A stretch of DNA of 64,000 bases, taken from positions 49,320 through 113,319 of the forward strand of contig JAOADV010000007.1 of the NCBI GenBank assembly GCA_026417135.1. Direction: 5' to 3'. Positions 54,601-62,729 of the stretch are shown here, piece after piece (within the stretch, counting starts at the first letter, position 1; each line of letters begins with the position of its first letter). The notes beneath the pieces are model-generated. The model ran no database searches and was not told where the DNA came from. It saw nothing but the letters and a program-made list of their open reading frames with translations. A program made the position numbers and the translations under genes. The DNA is from Ignavibacteria bacterium. Lineage in GTDB: Bacteria; Bacteroidota; Ignavibacteria; Kapaibacteriales; UBA2268.

Positions 54601-54896
54601 CGATTATCGATTCTCTCGATATTAAGATTTCAGGAAATAAAACAATTTCAAGATTGAACGAAAACCAAGCACCTTCGATTGTTGATAGATTAAATTATAT
54701 TCTTTGGGGTATATGGGCAACTACTCAAGAACCTACCGAAACACAAAAGTCGTCCTTCGAAATTGCCAAAAGCGAATTGAAAGAAGTTTTAGAGAAATTA
54801 AAGTTACTGGTTAATATTGATTTTCCGTTTTTTGAAAAAAGACTTAACGAGCTTGGAGCACCTTGGACGCCAGGAAGAGTACCAGAAATCGATTAA
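51651..54896 (+). CDS. Secreted BNR/Asp-box beta-propeller protein
   Basis: 1081 residues. Signal peptide (1-21). RLLGPAVFGGRISDIAVNP, then at least ten Asp-box turns of the type TTDGGKTW, TTNGGKNW, STDRGGSW, SDDRGQSW, TTNAGQTW, STDLGKSW, TTNRGKEW to about residue 740. This implies two sortilin/VPS10-like or sialidase-like propellers. A C-terminal helical region of about 200 residues follows (EELTAEDLEQPPVLIFKIFD onward). No T9SS sorting tail is seen, so the export route after Sec is unclear. Commonly annotated as glycosyl hydrolase, but sialidase catalytic residues are not evident. Confidence 0.86.
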   Translation: MMKIFLISIFLLLSFEFSSSQGSKKDTSVAKSPKVTFDGIKFRLLGPAVFGGRISDIAVNPYNKSEYYVGVASGGVWKTTNSGITFTPIFDNAGSFSIGCLAIDPSNPYIVWVGTGENNSQRSVSWGDGIYKTTNGGKNWENMGLKKSEHIGKIIIHPHNSNIVYVASQGPLWGPGGDRGLFKTTDGGKTWFPILTISENTGVTDVVMDPRDPNVLYCASYQRRRHVWTLINGGPESAIYKTTDAGATWVKLTSGLPSGELGRIGLGLSPANPDYVYAIIEGNDGKGGIYRSTDRGGSWEKRNSWFSGSAQYYHEVFCDPKNPEKVYFIDTYLRVTEDGGKTLKIVSHKNRHVDDHVVWIDPDNTLHLLVGGDGGIYESFDGGNTWRFFANLPTAQFYRIYCDNSEPFYYVYGGTQDNNTWGGPSRTTSRGGITNEDWFMVVGGDGYKAQVDPKDPNIVYAMWQYGNLIRYDRKSGEVFYIQPQSERGEALRWNWDTPLLLSKHSNTRLYIASNKVFRSDDRGQSWKPISTDLTRQIDRNLLPVMGKIWGPDAVAKNAATSFYGNIVAMDESSFDENLIVVGTDDGLIQITTNAGQTWARIEKFPSVPETTYVSDVFLSQHNRSTLYATFDNHKNSDFKPYVLVSTDLGKSWQSISSNLPPNGSVYTIIEDHIDPNLLFVGTEFGIFVTTNRGKEWHQLKGNFPTIAVRDIEIQKRENDLVVGTFGRGVYILDDMSFLRNLNDSILNNELILFPSKDALIFNEDRSREKKDQGSSYWRAENPPFGATFTFYLKEEFKTKKQIRREREREQNKSPFRYPSFEELTAEDLEQPPVLIFKIFDEEDNLIRILETKPRKGFNRLSWDLRYPDTSPVTDTTDPTKMSGMPVVPGFYKVQVFKSIDGKLTEMTEKVKFECKLLNNLSLPPKSFAELKEFRRNTAKLQNAVMGTNQLLNDLRKKLKSYKNAFMLSMNVDVTTLNKLRDVQSIIDSLDIKISGNKTISRLNENQAPSIVDRLNYILWGIWATTQEPTETQKSSFEIAKSELKEVLEKLKLLVNIDFPFFEKRLNELGAPWTPGRVPEID

Positions 54897-54980
54897 CAAC
54901 AAATATTTACAAATTTGAACTTAGTTCATTTTTTAATCAATTTTCAATGTAATTTGCTATTTGAATTTTCAGCAATATGA

Positions 54981-56342
54981 TTGTTAAGTTTGATAGTTGA
55001 AAAATTAAAAAAAATGTTAGCATTCATAGTATCAGCATTATTGTGTGCAATTTTTTTGGGGTGTTCCGAAGATAATTCCTTGCAGGATAAAACAAAAAAT
55101 GTAGCTTCGTGCGAAGGCTGTCATACCAACTATGACCACTTACAAAAAGTATATTCGCCCGATACAAGCTTGCCGGCTGGCGGTTGTGGCGGAGAAGCTC
55201 CTCATTATGAGCCATACGACAGAGTTTATTTGGGTGGCGAAGGTTACAAGGCTTTTAAAAGGTCATCCCATTATAAGATTGGCTGCGTGGGTTGTCATAA
55301 TGGGGTTGATGGGACTTCCGATAAAAATGTAGCTCATTCTGGAAATTTTGTTCCACATCCATCAGTATTGGCATCAGAAAAATGTGGAAAATGCCACAAG
55401 GAAATTGTTGATATCTTTCCAACAAGTATTCATAATGGATATGGTCAGATGCGTAAAGTTGCTGTTCGAAGCGGTTACTCGAGTTATAAAGATTTTGATA
55501 AACTCCCAGAAAGTCACAAGGAAGGATATAAAAAGAATTGTGCGACTTGCCACGCAAATTGTGGTGAATGCCATATAATTCGTCCGAAGGCTGGCGGTGG
55601 CGGATTGGCAAATGGGCACAATTTTGTTAAGACCCCAGATATGATTAAAACTTGTGTCGTATGTCATTCTTCCCGTGGGGGACACGCTTTTTTGGGTGTA
55701 GGGACTGGTACAAAACCAGATGTACACCAAACAAAGGGTATGGTTTGCACAAGTTGCCATACTGGAGCTGAAATGCACGGAGATGGAACTATTCCCGAGC
55801 ATCGATATGCATATTCGAAAATGCCTAACTGCGAATCTTGTCATCCAAATCTCGAAACTAAGAACAGATACCATCAATTTCATTATGATTCTTTAAGCTG
55901 CCACGTATGTCATTCACAAAGATATAACAATTGCGGGAGCTGTCATATCCGAGGTCTTGGCGCACGAATTGCATCGTATTTGGACTTTAAAATTGCCTTA
56001 AATCCTATACCCGATGTAAAAAGTAGGTTCAAGTTTGTTACCGTTCGTCGGACTCTTGCAGCACCAGATAATTGGATTGAATATGGAATTCCCCAATATT
56101 CGAATTTCGATGCTCTACCTACTTACAATTTTGCCACACCACATAATATTCTTAGATGGACTGAAAGGACGAAGGTCGAAGAGGGTGCGAAGTGTTATGC
56201 AAATTGCCATATCCGTAAGTCTGGCGATTCACTTATAAATGCAAGGTGGTATTTGTTCGAAAAGGATTTGCTTGAATGGGAAAAGAAAGCGACGACTAAA
56301 ATAACTGTTGATAAAGCATTACCAAAAGAATGGTTTAATTAA
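54981..56342 (+). CDS. Surface multiheme c-type cytochrome lipoprotein
   Basis: 453 residues. Lipobox AIFLGC with lipid Cys28, then SEDNS. Ten CXXCH sites (CEGCH, CVGCH, CGKCH, CATCH, CGECH, CVVCH, CTSCH, CESCH, CHVCH, CGSCH) and an eleventh CX3CH site, CYANCH, near the C-terminus: up to eleven hemes. An extra GGCGGEAPHYEPYDR Cys segment follows the first heme. The start is uncertain: TTG at 54981 gives a basic n-region (EKLKK), ATG at 55014 removes it. An outer-surface electron-transfer role is inferred. A tandem rhodanese follows 37 nt downstream. Confidence 0.9.
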   Translation: MLSLIVEKLKKMLAFIVSALLCAIFLGCSEDNSLQDKTKNVASCEGCHTNYDHLQKVYSPDTSLPAGGCGGEAPHYEPYDRVYLGGEGYKAFKRSSHYKIGCVGCHNGVDGTSDKNVAHSGNFVPHPSVLASEKCGKCHKEIVDIFPTSIHNGYGQMRKVAVRSGYSSYKDFDKLPESHKEGYKKNCATCHANCGECHIIRPKAGGGGLANGHNFVKTPDMIKTCVVCHSSRGGHAFLGVGTGTKPDVHQTKGMVCTSCHTGAEMHGDGTIPEHRYAYSKMPNCESCHPNLETKNRYHQFHYDSLSCHVCHSQRYNNCGSCHIRGLGARIASYLDFKIALNPIPDVKSRFKFVTVRRTLAAPDNWIEYGIPQYSNFDALPTYNFATPHNILRWTERTKVEEGAKCYANCHIRKSGDSLINARWYLFEKDLLEWEKKATTKITVDKALPKEWFN

Positions 56343-56379
56343 ATTGGTTTTTTTGTTTAACATTATTAGGAGGGTTGCT

Positions 56380-57378
56380 ATGTTGAAAAAGTATTATTCC
56401 ATTCTCAGCATCGTATTATTGCTGCTTTTTGTTATCTCTTGTTCGGAAGACACAAGCGAACCGACGGTCCCCGAAGCAGAAGTTCTTGCTAAGTTCTTAG
56501 AGTCTACTGAATCCCCGTATGGGAAAGACTACGTAAATACAGATTTGCCGAGTATCGTCGATGCAGCTACTTTAAAAACTGATTTAGAAGCAGGCAAAGC
56601 TTATGTGATTGACGTTCGTGCAGCAGCCGATTTCGCACAAGGTAGGATTAAAGGGGCAAAAAATGTAGCTATTTCGGATATTGTTAATCACATTAAGACA
56701 GTAGAGGTCTCGAAATATGATAAGATTGTTATAGTTTGCTATACTGGCCAGTCTGCTGGTTTTTGTGCAAGCATTTTGAGATTGTTAGGTTATAAAAATG
56801 TCTTCTCGTTGAAGTTTGGAATGTGTTCGTGGCATAGCGATTTTGCTAAGCGATGGCGGGACGTTGTAGCTCAAGGTAATAAATATGCAGCTCAGTTTGA
56901 AAAGACCCCCAGAGAGAAGAATCCATTAGGTAGTATGCCAGAGTTAAAAACTGGGAAGACCAAAGGAATCGAGATACTTCAAGCTCGTGTCGATGCCGTT
57001 TTGAAAGACGGCTGGACACCTGCTACAATTACTGCCGACGCTGTTTTCCAAAACCTTTCGAACTATTACATAGTTAACTATTGGCCCGAAGCACAATACC
57101 TCGACCCCGGTCATATACCCGGAGCAGTTAATTATGTTCCTAAGACATCTCTAAAGTTTGATACTCATCTTAGAACACTTCCAACTAATAAGCCCATAGT
57201 TATTTATTGTTACACTGGCCAAACAAGTGCTTTTCTTGTCGCTTATTTGAGGATTTTAGGCTACGACGCTAAATCATTGCTTTTTGGGGCAAACGGTATG
57301 ATTTATGATTTAATGAAACAGAAAAATATGACGGTATTCAAGGAAGAAGATATTAAGAACTACGAATACGAAAAATAA
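56380..57378 (+). CDS. Tandem rhodanese-domain lipoprotein
   Basis: 332 residues from ATG 56380, with Shine-Dalgarno AGGAGGG at 56368-56374. Lipobox FVISC (Cys21), mature start CSED. Two rhodanese domains (about 60-165 and 215-320), each with its active-site Cys in the same loop: VCYTGQSAG (C120) and YCYTGQTSA (C277). Both domains therefore look catalytic; in most double rhodaneses one is inactive. They would move sulfane sulfur (thiosulfate, polysulfide) outside the inner membrane. Directly downstream of the multiheme cytochrome; the strong terminator follows. Confidence 0.92.
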   Translation: MLKKYYSILSIVLLLLFVISCSEDTSEPTVPEAEVLAKFLESTESPYGKDYVNTDLPSIVDAATLKTDLEAGKAYVIDVRAAADFAQGRIKGAKNVAISDIVNHIKTVEVSKYDKIVIVCYTGQSAGFCASILRLLGYKNVFSLKFGMCSWHSDFAKRWRDVVAQGNKYAAQFEKTPREKNPLGSMPELKTGKTKGIEILQARVDAVLKDGWTPATITADAVFQNLSNYYIVNYWPEAQYLDPGHIPGAVNYVPKTSLKFDTHLRTLPTNKPIVIYCYTGQTSAFLVAYLRILGYDAKSLLFGANGMIYDLMKQKNMTVFKEEDIKNYEYEK

Positions 57379-57407
57379 GATTTTAAGATGGATAAAAGCT
57401 AAACAAT

Positions 57408-57440
57408 GAGCCCCTCTTTTCGAGGGGCTCTTTTCTTTTT
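57408..57440 (+). terminator. Rho-independent terminator
   Basis: Perfect stem GAGCCCCTC (57408-57416) / GAGGGGCTC (57422-57430), loop TTTTC, then TTTTCTTTTT. It ends the cytochrome-rhodanese transcript before the mreB promoter. Confidence 0.95.
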
Positions 57441-57561
57441 AGAGTTTGAAATCAAAAATTTAATATTTTATTATTATCATTATGAAGTGTAAAAAAATTT
57501 AAATTCCTAATATGATTAGCTGTTTCGTCCAGTAGCCTAAATAATTTTACATAAGTCTGTT

Positions 57562-57590
57562 TTTGATAATTATAAAATCTACTATTTTTG
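57562..57590 (+). promoter_or_regulatory. Bacteroidetes-type promoter for mreBCD
   Basis: TTTG at 57562-57565, 17 nt, TATTTTTG at 57583-57590, 29 nt before the mreB start. The -7 element fits TAnnTTTG; the spacing is 2 nt short of consensus. Confidence 0.45.
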
Positions 57591-57619
57591 TAAATTAAAC
57601 TATTTACACAAAATAATTT

Positions 57620-58642
57620 ATGTTTGGTTTACTAAGTAATGATATAGCAATTGATTTAGGCACAGCAAATACTTTAATTTATGATGCAAATCAAGGAAAA
57701 ATTGTTTTGAATGAGCCTTCAATTGTTGCCTTTAATCGTATTTCTAAGCATATTATTGCTGTTGGCAAAGCAGCCAAAGAAATGATGGGGCGAACTCCGC
57801 GTGATATTCAGATTATTCGTCCAATGCAAGATGGTGCTATAGCTGATTTCGAAATTACCGAAGGTATGCTTCGAATCTTAATCAAGCGAGTAACTCAAAG
57901 TTGGCGGTCAACTCGTAAAGTTGTGGTTTGTGTTCCACAAGGAATAACAGAAGTCGAAAAACGCGCTGTTCGCGATAGCTGCGAACACGCGGGTGCGAAA
58001 GAGGTTTATTTAATTTCTGAGCCAATGGCTGGGGCAATAGGTGTTGGAATTAATGTTTTCGAACCAAAAGGAAATTTGGTCGCCGATATTGGTGGTGGAA
58101 CAACCGAGATTGCAGTTATTTCGCTTGGGGGAATTGTCGTCTCTGAATCTATAAAAATTGCTGGCGACGAGATGACCGAAGCAATAAAAAATTTTTTTAA
58201 GCGTGAACACAGCATCTTGATTGGCGATGCGACAGCCGAGAAGATTAAGATTGAAATTGGTTCGGCTTATCCTTTGGAGGAAGAATTAGAATTTGAGGTA
58301 ACTGGTAGGAATTTAGTAAATGGGCTCCCAAAAGCTATAGTATCAAATTCAGAAGAAGTTCGAGCTGCTTTGGCTCCTACTGTAAACGAGATTGTTAACT
58401 CCGTTTTAAAACTTTTGGACAGAACTCCACCGGAACTTGCATCCGACATTTATACAAATGGGATAATTTTAAATGGAGGTGGGGCTTTATTGAAAGGGCT
58501 CGATAAATTATTGAAGGAAACTACAAGCTTACCAGTGCATATTCCAAACGACCCACTGAAATCCGTTGTATTAGGAGCTGGGAAAGTACTCGAAAACCTC
58601 AATGATTATATGGATGTGTTAATTAGAGGTGTACGGTACTAA
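57620..58642 (+). CDS. mreB: Rod shape-determining actin MreB
   Basis: 340 residues. The actin-fold phosphate loops are clear: IDLGTANTLIY (phosphate 1), ADIGGGTTEIAVISLGG (phosphate 2) and NGGGALLKGLDKLL (adenosine). It polymerises under the inner membrane and guides the elongasome. First gene of mreBCD, 14 nt before mreC, with its own promoter region after the terminator at 57408. Implies a rod-shaped cell. Confidence 0.98.
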   Translation: MFGLLSNDIAIDLGTANTLIYDANQGKIVLNEPSIVAFNRISKHIIAVGKAAKEMMGRTPRDIQIIRPMQDGAIADFEITEGMLRILIKRVTQSWRSTRKVVVCVPQGITEVEKRAVRDSCEHAGAKEVYLISEPMAGAIGVGINVFEPKGNLVADIGGGTTEIAVISLGGIVVSESIKIAGDEMTEAIKNFFKREHSILIGDATAEKIKIEIGSAYPLEEELEFEVTGRNLVNGLPKAIVSNSEEVRAALAPTVNEIVNSVLKLLDRTPPELASDIYTNGIILNGGGALLKGLDKLLKETTSLPVHIPNDPLKSVVLGAGKVLENLNDYMDVLIRGVRY

Positions 58643-58656
58643 ACTAAGAAAAAGAG

Positions 58657-59583
58657 ATGCAGAAATTTTTTGAATTAATAATTAAATTAAAAGAAGTTGT
58701 CGTTTTCTTGGCATTATCTTCAATTTCTTTATCATTAATTACTTTGGGGGATATAAGTAAAGTTGGAGGTTACAGGACATTAGTTGTTGCAACTATTGGT
58801 TTTTTGCAAAAGGAAATTTTCCGGCTTCCAAATCTTTCTGCCTTACAAAGCGAGAATTCAGCTTTACGTGAAATTAATTTCAATCTGTCCCAAAGAATAA
58901 TGCTTGCAAGGGTTGCAGAGTTAGAAAACGAGTCCCTACGTCGTTTGGTTGGATTGAAAGAAAGATTTCCCGTAGATTACGAAATTGCCGATGTTATTGG
59001 TTCCTTGGAAATAGACTTAAGAAAGTTTATTACAATAAATAAAGGGAAAAACTCTGGGATAAAAAGATTGGCAACTGTTGGGACTGATGTCGGTTTAGTT
59101 GGTTATGTCGTTTCCGTAAGCGATAATTATTCTTTGGTGGAACTAATTAACAATACTAATGTTAAGGTCCCTTCCTTAATCTTACGGAGCGGAGTTCAAG
59201 GCATATTGAATTGGGATGGCGATGAGTTTTTGCTCAAAGATGTTCCAAAATTCTTAGATATTAAAGTGGGGGACACGGTTGTAACTTCTAAGCACAGTTT
59301 GAGATTTTATCCCTTTATTCCAATCGGTGTAATTTTATCGAAGGAGGAAAAAGAAGGGGAACTTTTCCCAAGAATTGTGGTAAAACCTTTTGTAAATTTC
59401 AACTTTTTCGAGCAGGTTTTTGTTTTGAAAAATGATGTGGACAAAGAACTGGATAAATTGGTTGCAAATTTTGAAGATATTGTGAGATTGAGTAAGCAAC
59501 CATTGCTCCCAGAACAAAAGTTAAATGTAAAGAAGTTAAGAGAAGAGCGTAAGAGACTCGATTCGATAGCAGGGAAAAAGTAG
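58657..59583 (+). CDS. mreC: Cell shape protein MreC
   Basis: 308 residues. N-terminal membrane helix (about 12-30), coiled coil (about 60-105, LQSENSALREINFNLSQR region), then the two-barrel periplasmic domain (VGTDVGLVGYVVSVSDNYSLVELI). It links cytoplasmic MreB to PBP2/RodA. The acidic, Lys-rich C-terminal extension (about 265-308) is unstructured-looking. Between mreB and mreD. Confidence 0.95.
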   Translation: MQKFFELIIKLKEVVVFLALSSISLSLITLGDISKVGGYRTLVVATIGFLQKEIFRLPNLSALQSENSALREINFNLSQRIMLARVAELENESLRRLVGLKERFPVDYEIADVIGSLEIDLRKFITINKGKNSGIKRLATVGTDVGLVGYVVSVSDNYSLVELINNTNVKVPSLILRSGVQGILNWDGDEFLLKDVPKFLDIKVGDTVVTSKHSLRFYPFIPIGVILSKEEKEGELFPRIVVKPFVNFNFFEQVFVLKNDVDKELDKLVANFEDIVRLSKQPLLPEQKLNVKKLREERKRLDSIAGKK

Positions 59584-59584
59584 T

Positions 59585-60106
59585 ATGAAGACATCAATTA
59601 GTAATGTTCCTTTTTCAAAGACTACCTTGAAAATTATTTATTATTCCCTTGCTACACTTTTGATATCTATTTTTCAAATTTCATTTTCGTTTCTTATATC
59701 AATCTATAATATTTCACCGGATTTATTGATTTTGCTTGTCATTTGGATAACATTAGCAGAAGGGAAGATATTCGGCTTAATCGCTGGGTTTTTAATTGGA
59801 CTCTTTTTCGATTTTGTCTCTTTGAATGTACTTGGGGTTAATGCTTTTACTAAAACACTTGTCGCATTTATTGCGGGTTTTTTCTATAACGAAGGCGAAT
59901 TTAATTTGATGTTAAAGAGCAACGGAATTTTTATAATAACATTTATAGCGGTTTTTGTTCATAACATTTTCTTTTACCTTCTTATGGTTAATCTTACAAA
60001 AGGCAATTTTTGGACCTCATATTTTAAGTATTTGGTAGGTTCAACTTTCTATACTTTTGTGTTCTCTTTGCTGACATTTTTTTTGAGGATTAAAAAATTG
60101 TGGTAA
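59585..60106 (+). CDS. mreD: Cell shape protein MreD
   Basis: 173 residues, five hydrophobic helices. GKIFGLIAGFLIGLFFDF is the usual MreD core. The ATG follows the mreC stop by 1 nt. Mrd partners (pbp2, rodA) do not follow; the next gene is convergent rsmB 156 nt on, so the cluster is limited to mreBCD here. Confidence 0.92.
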   Translation: MKTSISNVPFSKTTLKIIYYSLATLLISIFQISFSFLISIYNISPDLLILLVIWITLAEGKIFGLIAGFLIGLFFDFVSLNVLGVNAFTKTLVAFIAGFFYNEGEFNLMLKSNGIFIITFIAVFVHNIFFYLLMVNLTKGNFWTSYFKYLVGSTFYTFVFSLLTFFLRIKKLW

Positions 60107-60262
60107 ATTGATAAATTCTTTCCTAATTTGTTTACTCAAATAATGCAACTAAGACAATTAAGCTTCTGAAAAAGGGATTGGTAATTCGAAATATTTAGAA
60201 ATGGATGAAATTTTGCTCCGAATGTGAATTTTTCTAAACAACTGTGAATTTTTATTGACACG

Positions 60263-61681
60263 TTATGTCGCATATTTTAATTTTGCTATAAAAAAACCGT
60301 CGGTTTGGTGTATATGCGGAAACAAGGTGATTTGAAAATCGTTGTTTTCGTAAAACTTTATGTTGATGTTAAAATTATCGAAAGCGGGTTCGAGAGGAAC
60401 TGGGATAAAGTTGGGATTTTGCCTCATAAATTGCTCAACCACAAACAAGTTCTCTTCTGGCATTAACGAGCAAGTTGAGTAAACCAGAAAGCCTCCTTTT
60501 TTTACAAATTTTGAGTAGAATTGCATTAGCTCGACTTGGCGTTTGGCAAGGTTTTGGAGAATTTTTGGCGTCAACCACCATTTGTGAATCGGATTTCTAC
60601 GAGCAGTTCCAATTCCTGAACAAGGTGCATCGACCAAAACTATATCGAAATAACGTTCTTGGAGTGAATGCTTGTTATGTTTAAAATGATGGATGGAAAT
60701 CGACTTTAAGCCCGAACGCCGAGTTCTTTTTTGTAGTTCTTTTAATTTAAAGTAATTTGTATCGTTTGCCAGAATTTCGCCTTGGTCGTTTTGAAGTAGA
60801 GCGAGAAACAAAGATTTACCTCCAGCCCCTGCACAAGCGTCGAGGATTTTGTCTTTTGGTTTTGGATTACACGCTAAACACACGAGTTGACTTCCCTCGT
60901 CTTGAATCTCAATTAAACCTTTTTTGAAAAGTTCATTTTGGCTTATGTTTATCCTTTTTTCAAGTTGTATTCCGAAGGGGGAAAGCTTTGTAGGAAACGA
61001 ATTTATTCCTTGCTCTCGGAGTTTATCGATGATGCTTTGTCTCGATAAGGTATTTGAATTAAGTCTTAAGGTTGTTGGAGCGGGTAAAAGTAAACTTTCG
61101 GCGAGTTTGAAAACATCTACATATTGCATTGGATAAAACTTTATCCACGAAGAAAGTATAAATTCTGGAATTGAATATCTTGCCGAAATTATAGTTAAAC
61201 TATCATTATTTTCCGTATCAATTTTCTCAGTTTGGTAATTAAAGACCAATCTATCCACTTCGCAGACTAATGATATAATTCTGTGTCGAATTTCGTTTAA
61301 GCTAAATTTTTCATTTAAAGTTTCGATAATATAATTTTCAAGCGTTCTATTTTCTTTTGTTTGAGATGTAAGTTTTGAAACGAGTGATGATATGTTTTCG
61401 ATGTTGCTTGGGTACAATAGAAGATTAATGTATAATGTAAGTGTCAAAGCCAATGTGTTATCATTTTTCCACATATGTGCAAACAAATTAACAATGTATT
61501 TTGTAAACCCAAAAAACCTAAGATGTAGAAAAACAATCTCAGAAATTAGTTTTCTTTCTGTGCTTCCAATAGAACTTTTTGCACGGAAATATCTGGATAT
61601 AATTTCATCGGTTGGTTTATGTTCTTTTGTTGCTATACCGACAATTTCGGTGCTAAGTTTTAAAATATTTTTTAATAACAT
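60263..61681 (-). CDS. rsmB: 16S rRNA (cytosine-C5) methyltransferase RsmB-type
   Basis: 472 residues. NusB-like helical N-domain (1-145), then the NOL1/NOP2/Sun methyltransferase: SAM loop LDACAGAGGKSLFLALL (about 290), DAPCSGIGTARRNP with one catalytic Cys, YSTCSLMPEENL with the second. It methylates C967 of 16S rRNA in E. coli; the family call is firm and the exact base inferred. It ends convergent to mreD. Confidence 0.9.
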   Translation of the reverse strand: MLLKNILKLSTEIVGIATKEHKPTDEIISRYFRAKSSIGSTERKLISEIVFLHLRFFGFTKYIVNLFAHMWKNDNTLALTLTLYINLLLYPSNIENISSLVSKLTSQTKENRTLENYIIETLNEKFSLNEIRHRIISLVCEVDRLVFNYQTEKIDTENNDSLTIISARYSIPEFILSSWIKFYPMQYVDVFKLAESLLLPAPTTLRLNSNTLSRQSIIDKLREQGINSFPTKLSPFGIQLEKRINISQNELFKKGLIEIQDEGSQLVCLACNPKPKDKILDACAGAGGKSLFLALLQNDQGEILANDTNYFKLKELQKRTRRSGLKSISIHHFKHNKHSLQERYFDIVLVDAPCSGIGTARRNPIHKWWLTPKILQNLAKRQVELMQFYSKFVKKGGFLVYSTCSLMPEENLFVVEQFMRQNPNFIPVPLEPAFDNFNINIKFYENNDFQITLFPHIHQTDGFFIAKLKYAT

Positions 61682-62073
61682 TTTTTGTTTTTTAACTAAA
61701 AATAATTTGCAAATTAATTTCTGATGATTAATTTTGTTTTTTCAATTTCGACAGACGGGTTTTGGTACGTCATACGATTTTTAAAGAAAGTTTTTGTTGT
61801 TTTTTTTGTAATTTTGTTTTGCTCTTTGTTGTGATTTAAGTATTCTGATTTATTTATGAATTTATTAATAACTAATGTGCTTATGAAATTTTCACAAAAA
61901 AATTTAAATAAGATTTGTTTTTTAAAAACAAATTGTTTTATATTTGTTTTTTTCAAAAATGGAAGAAATAGAAATTTTGGTGTATAGTAGTTTTTGGCAT
62001 AAATATTGCTTACTTTGTTCTTTTGTTAGTTTGAAATGAAATTTATGTTTAATGAATTATACAAGGAGCGGTT
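61682..62073. other. Intergenic region, 392 bp
   Basis: Very AT-rich divergent spacer: rsmB upstream region (minus) and the leader of the secreted protein at 62074. It contains a perfect inverted repeat ATTTGTTTTT / AAAAACAAAT at 61913-61933, and just before the ATG a good Shine-Dalgarno, CAAGGAG. Near-consensus -7 boxes (TTAGTTTG, TTACTTTG) lie at about 62010-62035. A minus-strand frame of 80 codons at 61714-61956 is Lys/Asn-rich with no start signal, and I do not call it a gene. Confidence 0.5.
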
Positions 62074-62649
62074 ATGAAATTTGGTTTAAAGGCTCTGTTT
62101 TCTTTATTCTTTACCATAGCTTTTTCGCTAATTCTCTACTCTGCACCTCCTATTAAAGTTGAGCGTTCCGTTGTTGGTTCTGGTGGAATGCTCGAATTAA
62201 AAAATTCTGCAGGTTTAACTTTGTCTGGGTTAATTGGGCAAATTGCAATCGACCGAATTGCTACTTCAAACCGTATATTGTATCAAGGTTTTTGGGTTCC
62301 GATTGAAGCACCAACTGACGTTGATGAAGAGCCAATAACATTAAGTGAAAATCTCCGAAATTACCCTAACCCCGCATCTACTGGAACAACTTTCCGCTAT
62401 AATCTTCAAGAGAATTCCTACGTTGCCTTGAAAGTTTACGATTTGGTTGGCAATGTTGTCAAAGTTTTATACGAAGGCTTTCAAACAGCTGGCGACCAAG
62501 AAATTTTTTGGGACTTAAAAGGCGATAATTTCGTTGATGTCCCAAGCGGTAATTATATGTATGAACTTTCCATTTCCCCAGCTCAGATAGCTGGGCTTTC
62601 TGATTCAAGGACTAAAACCATTCGAAATATTCTTGTTATTGTAAAATAA
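62074..62649 (+). CDS. Small secreted protein with T9SS sorting domain
   Basis: 191 residues. Signal peptide (1-24, ILYSA/P). A 60-residue domain with VERSVVGSGGMLELKNSAGL and LIGQIAIDRI is followed by the T9SS type A sorting domain (NYPNPASTGTTFRYNL, YDLVGNVVKVLYEG, DVPSGNYMYEL). In many T9SS genomes this pair (short beta domain + CTD) is a common cargo form. Start supported by AAGGAG. It precedes the GDLxGTYP-repeat gene by 80 nt. Confidence 0.85.
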   Translation: MKFGLKALFSLFFTIAFSLILYSAPPIKVERSVVGSGGMLELKNSAGLTLSGLIGQIAIDRIATSNRILYQGFWVPIEAPTDVDEEPITLSENLRNYPNPASTGTTFRYNLQENSYVALKVYDLVGNVVKVLYEGFQTAGDQEIFWDLKGDNFVDVPSGNYMYELSISPAQIAGLSDSRTKTIRNILVIVK

Positions 62650-62729
62650 TTAAGATTATAATGGCAAATTTTATATTTAATAAAATGGTATCAAATTATT
62701 TTGTATGTTTAATTAATAGGGGATTTAAA

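Noticed and set aside
54970..55000. Short upstream frame MIVKFDS before the cytochrome
   Set aside because: Seven codons with no ribosome site; probably chance, although it overlaps the uncertain start region.
61714..61956. 80-codon minus-strand frame in the rsmB upstream region
   Set aside because: Lys/Asn/Phe-rich translation of AT-rich DNA, no ribosome site, no domain, and none of the NNC-GAN codon signature of real genes.
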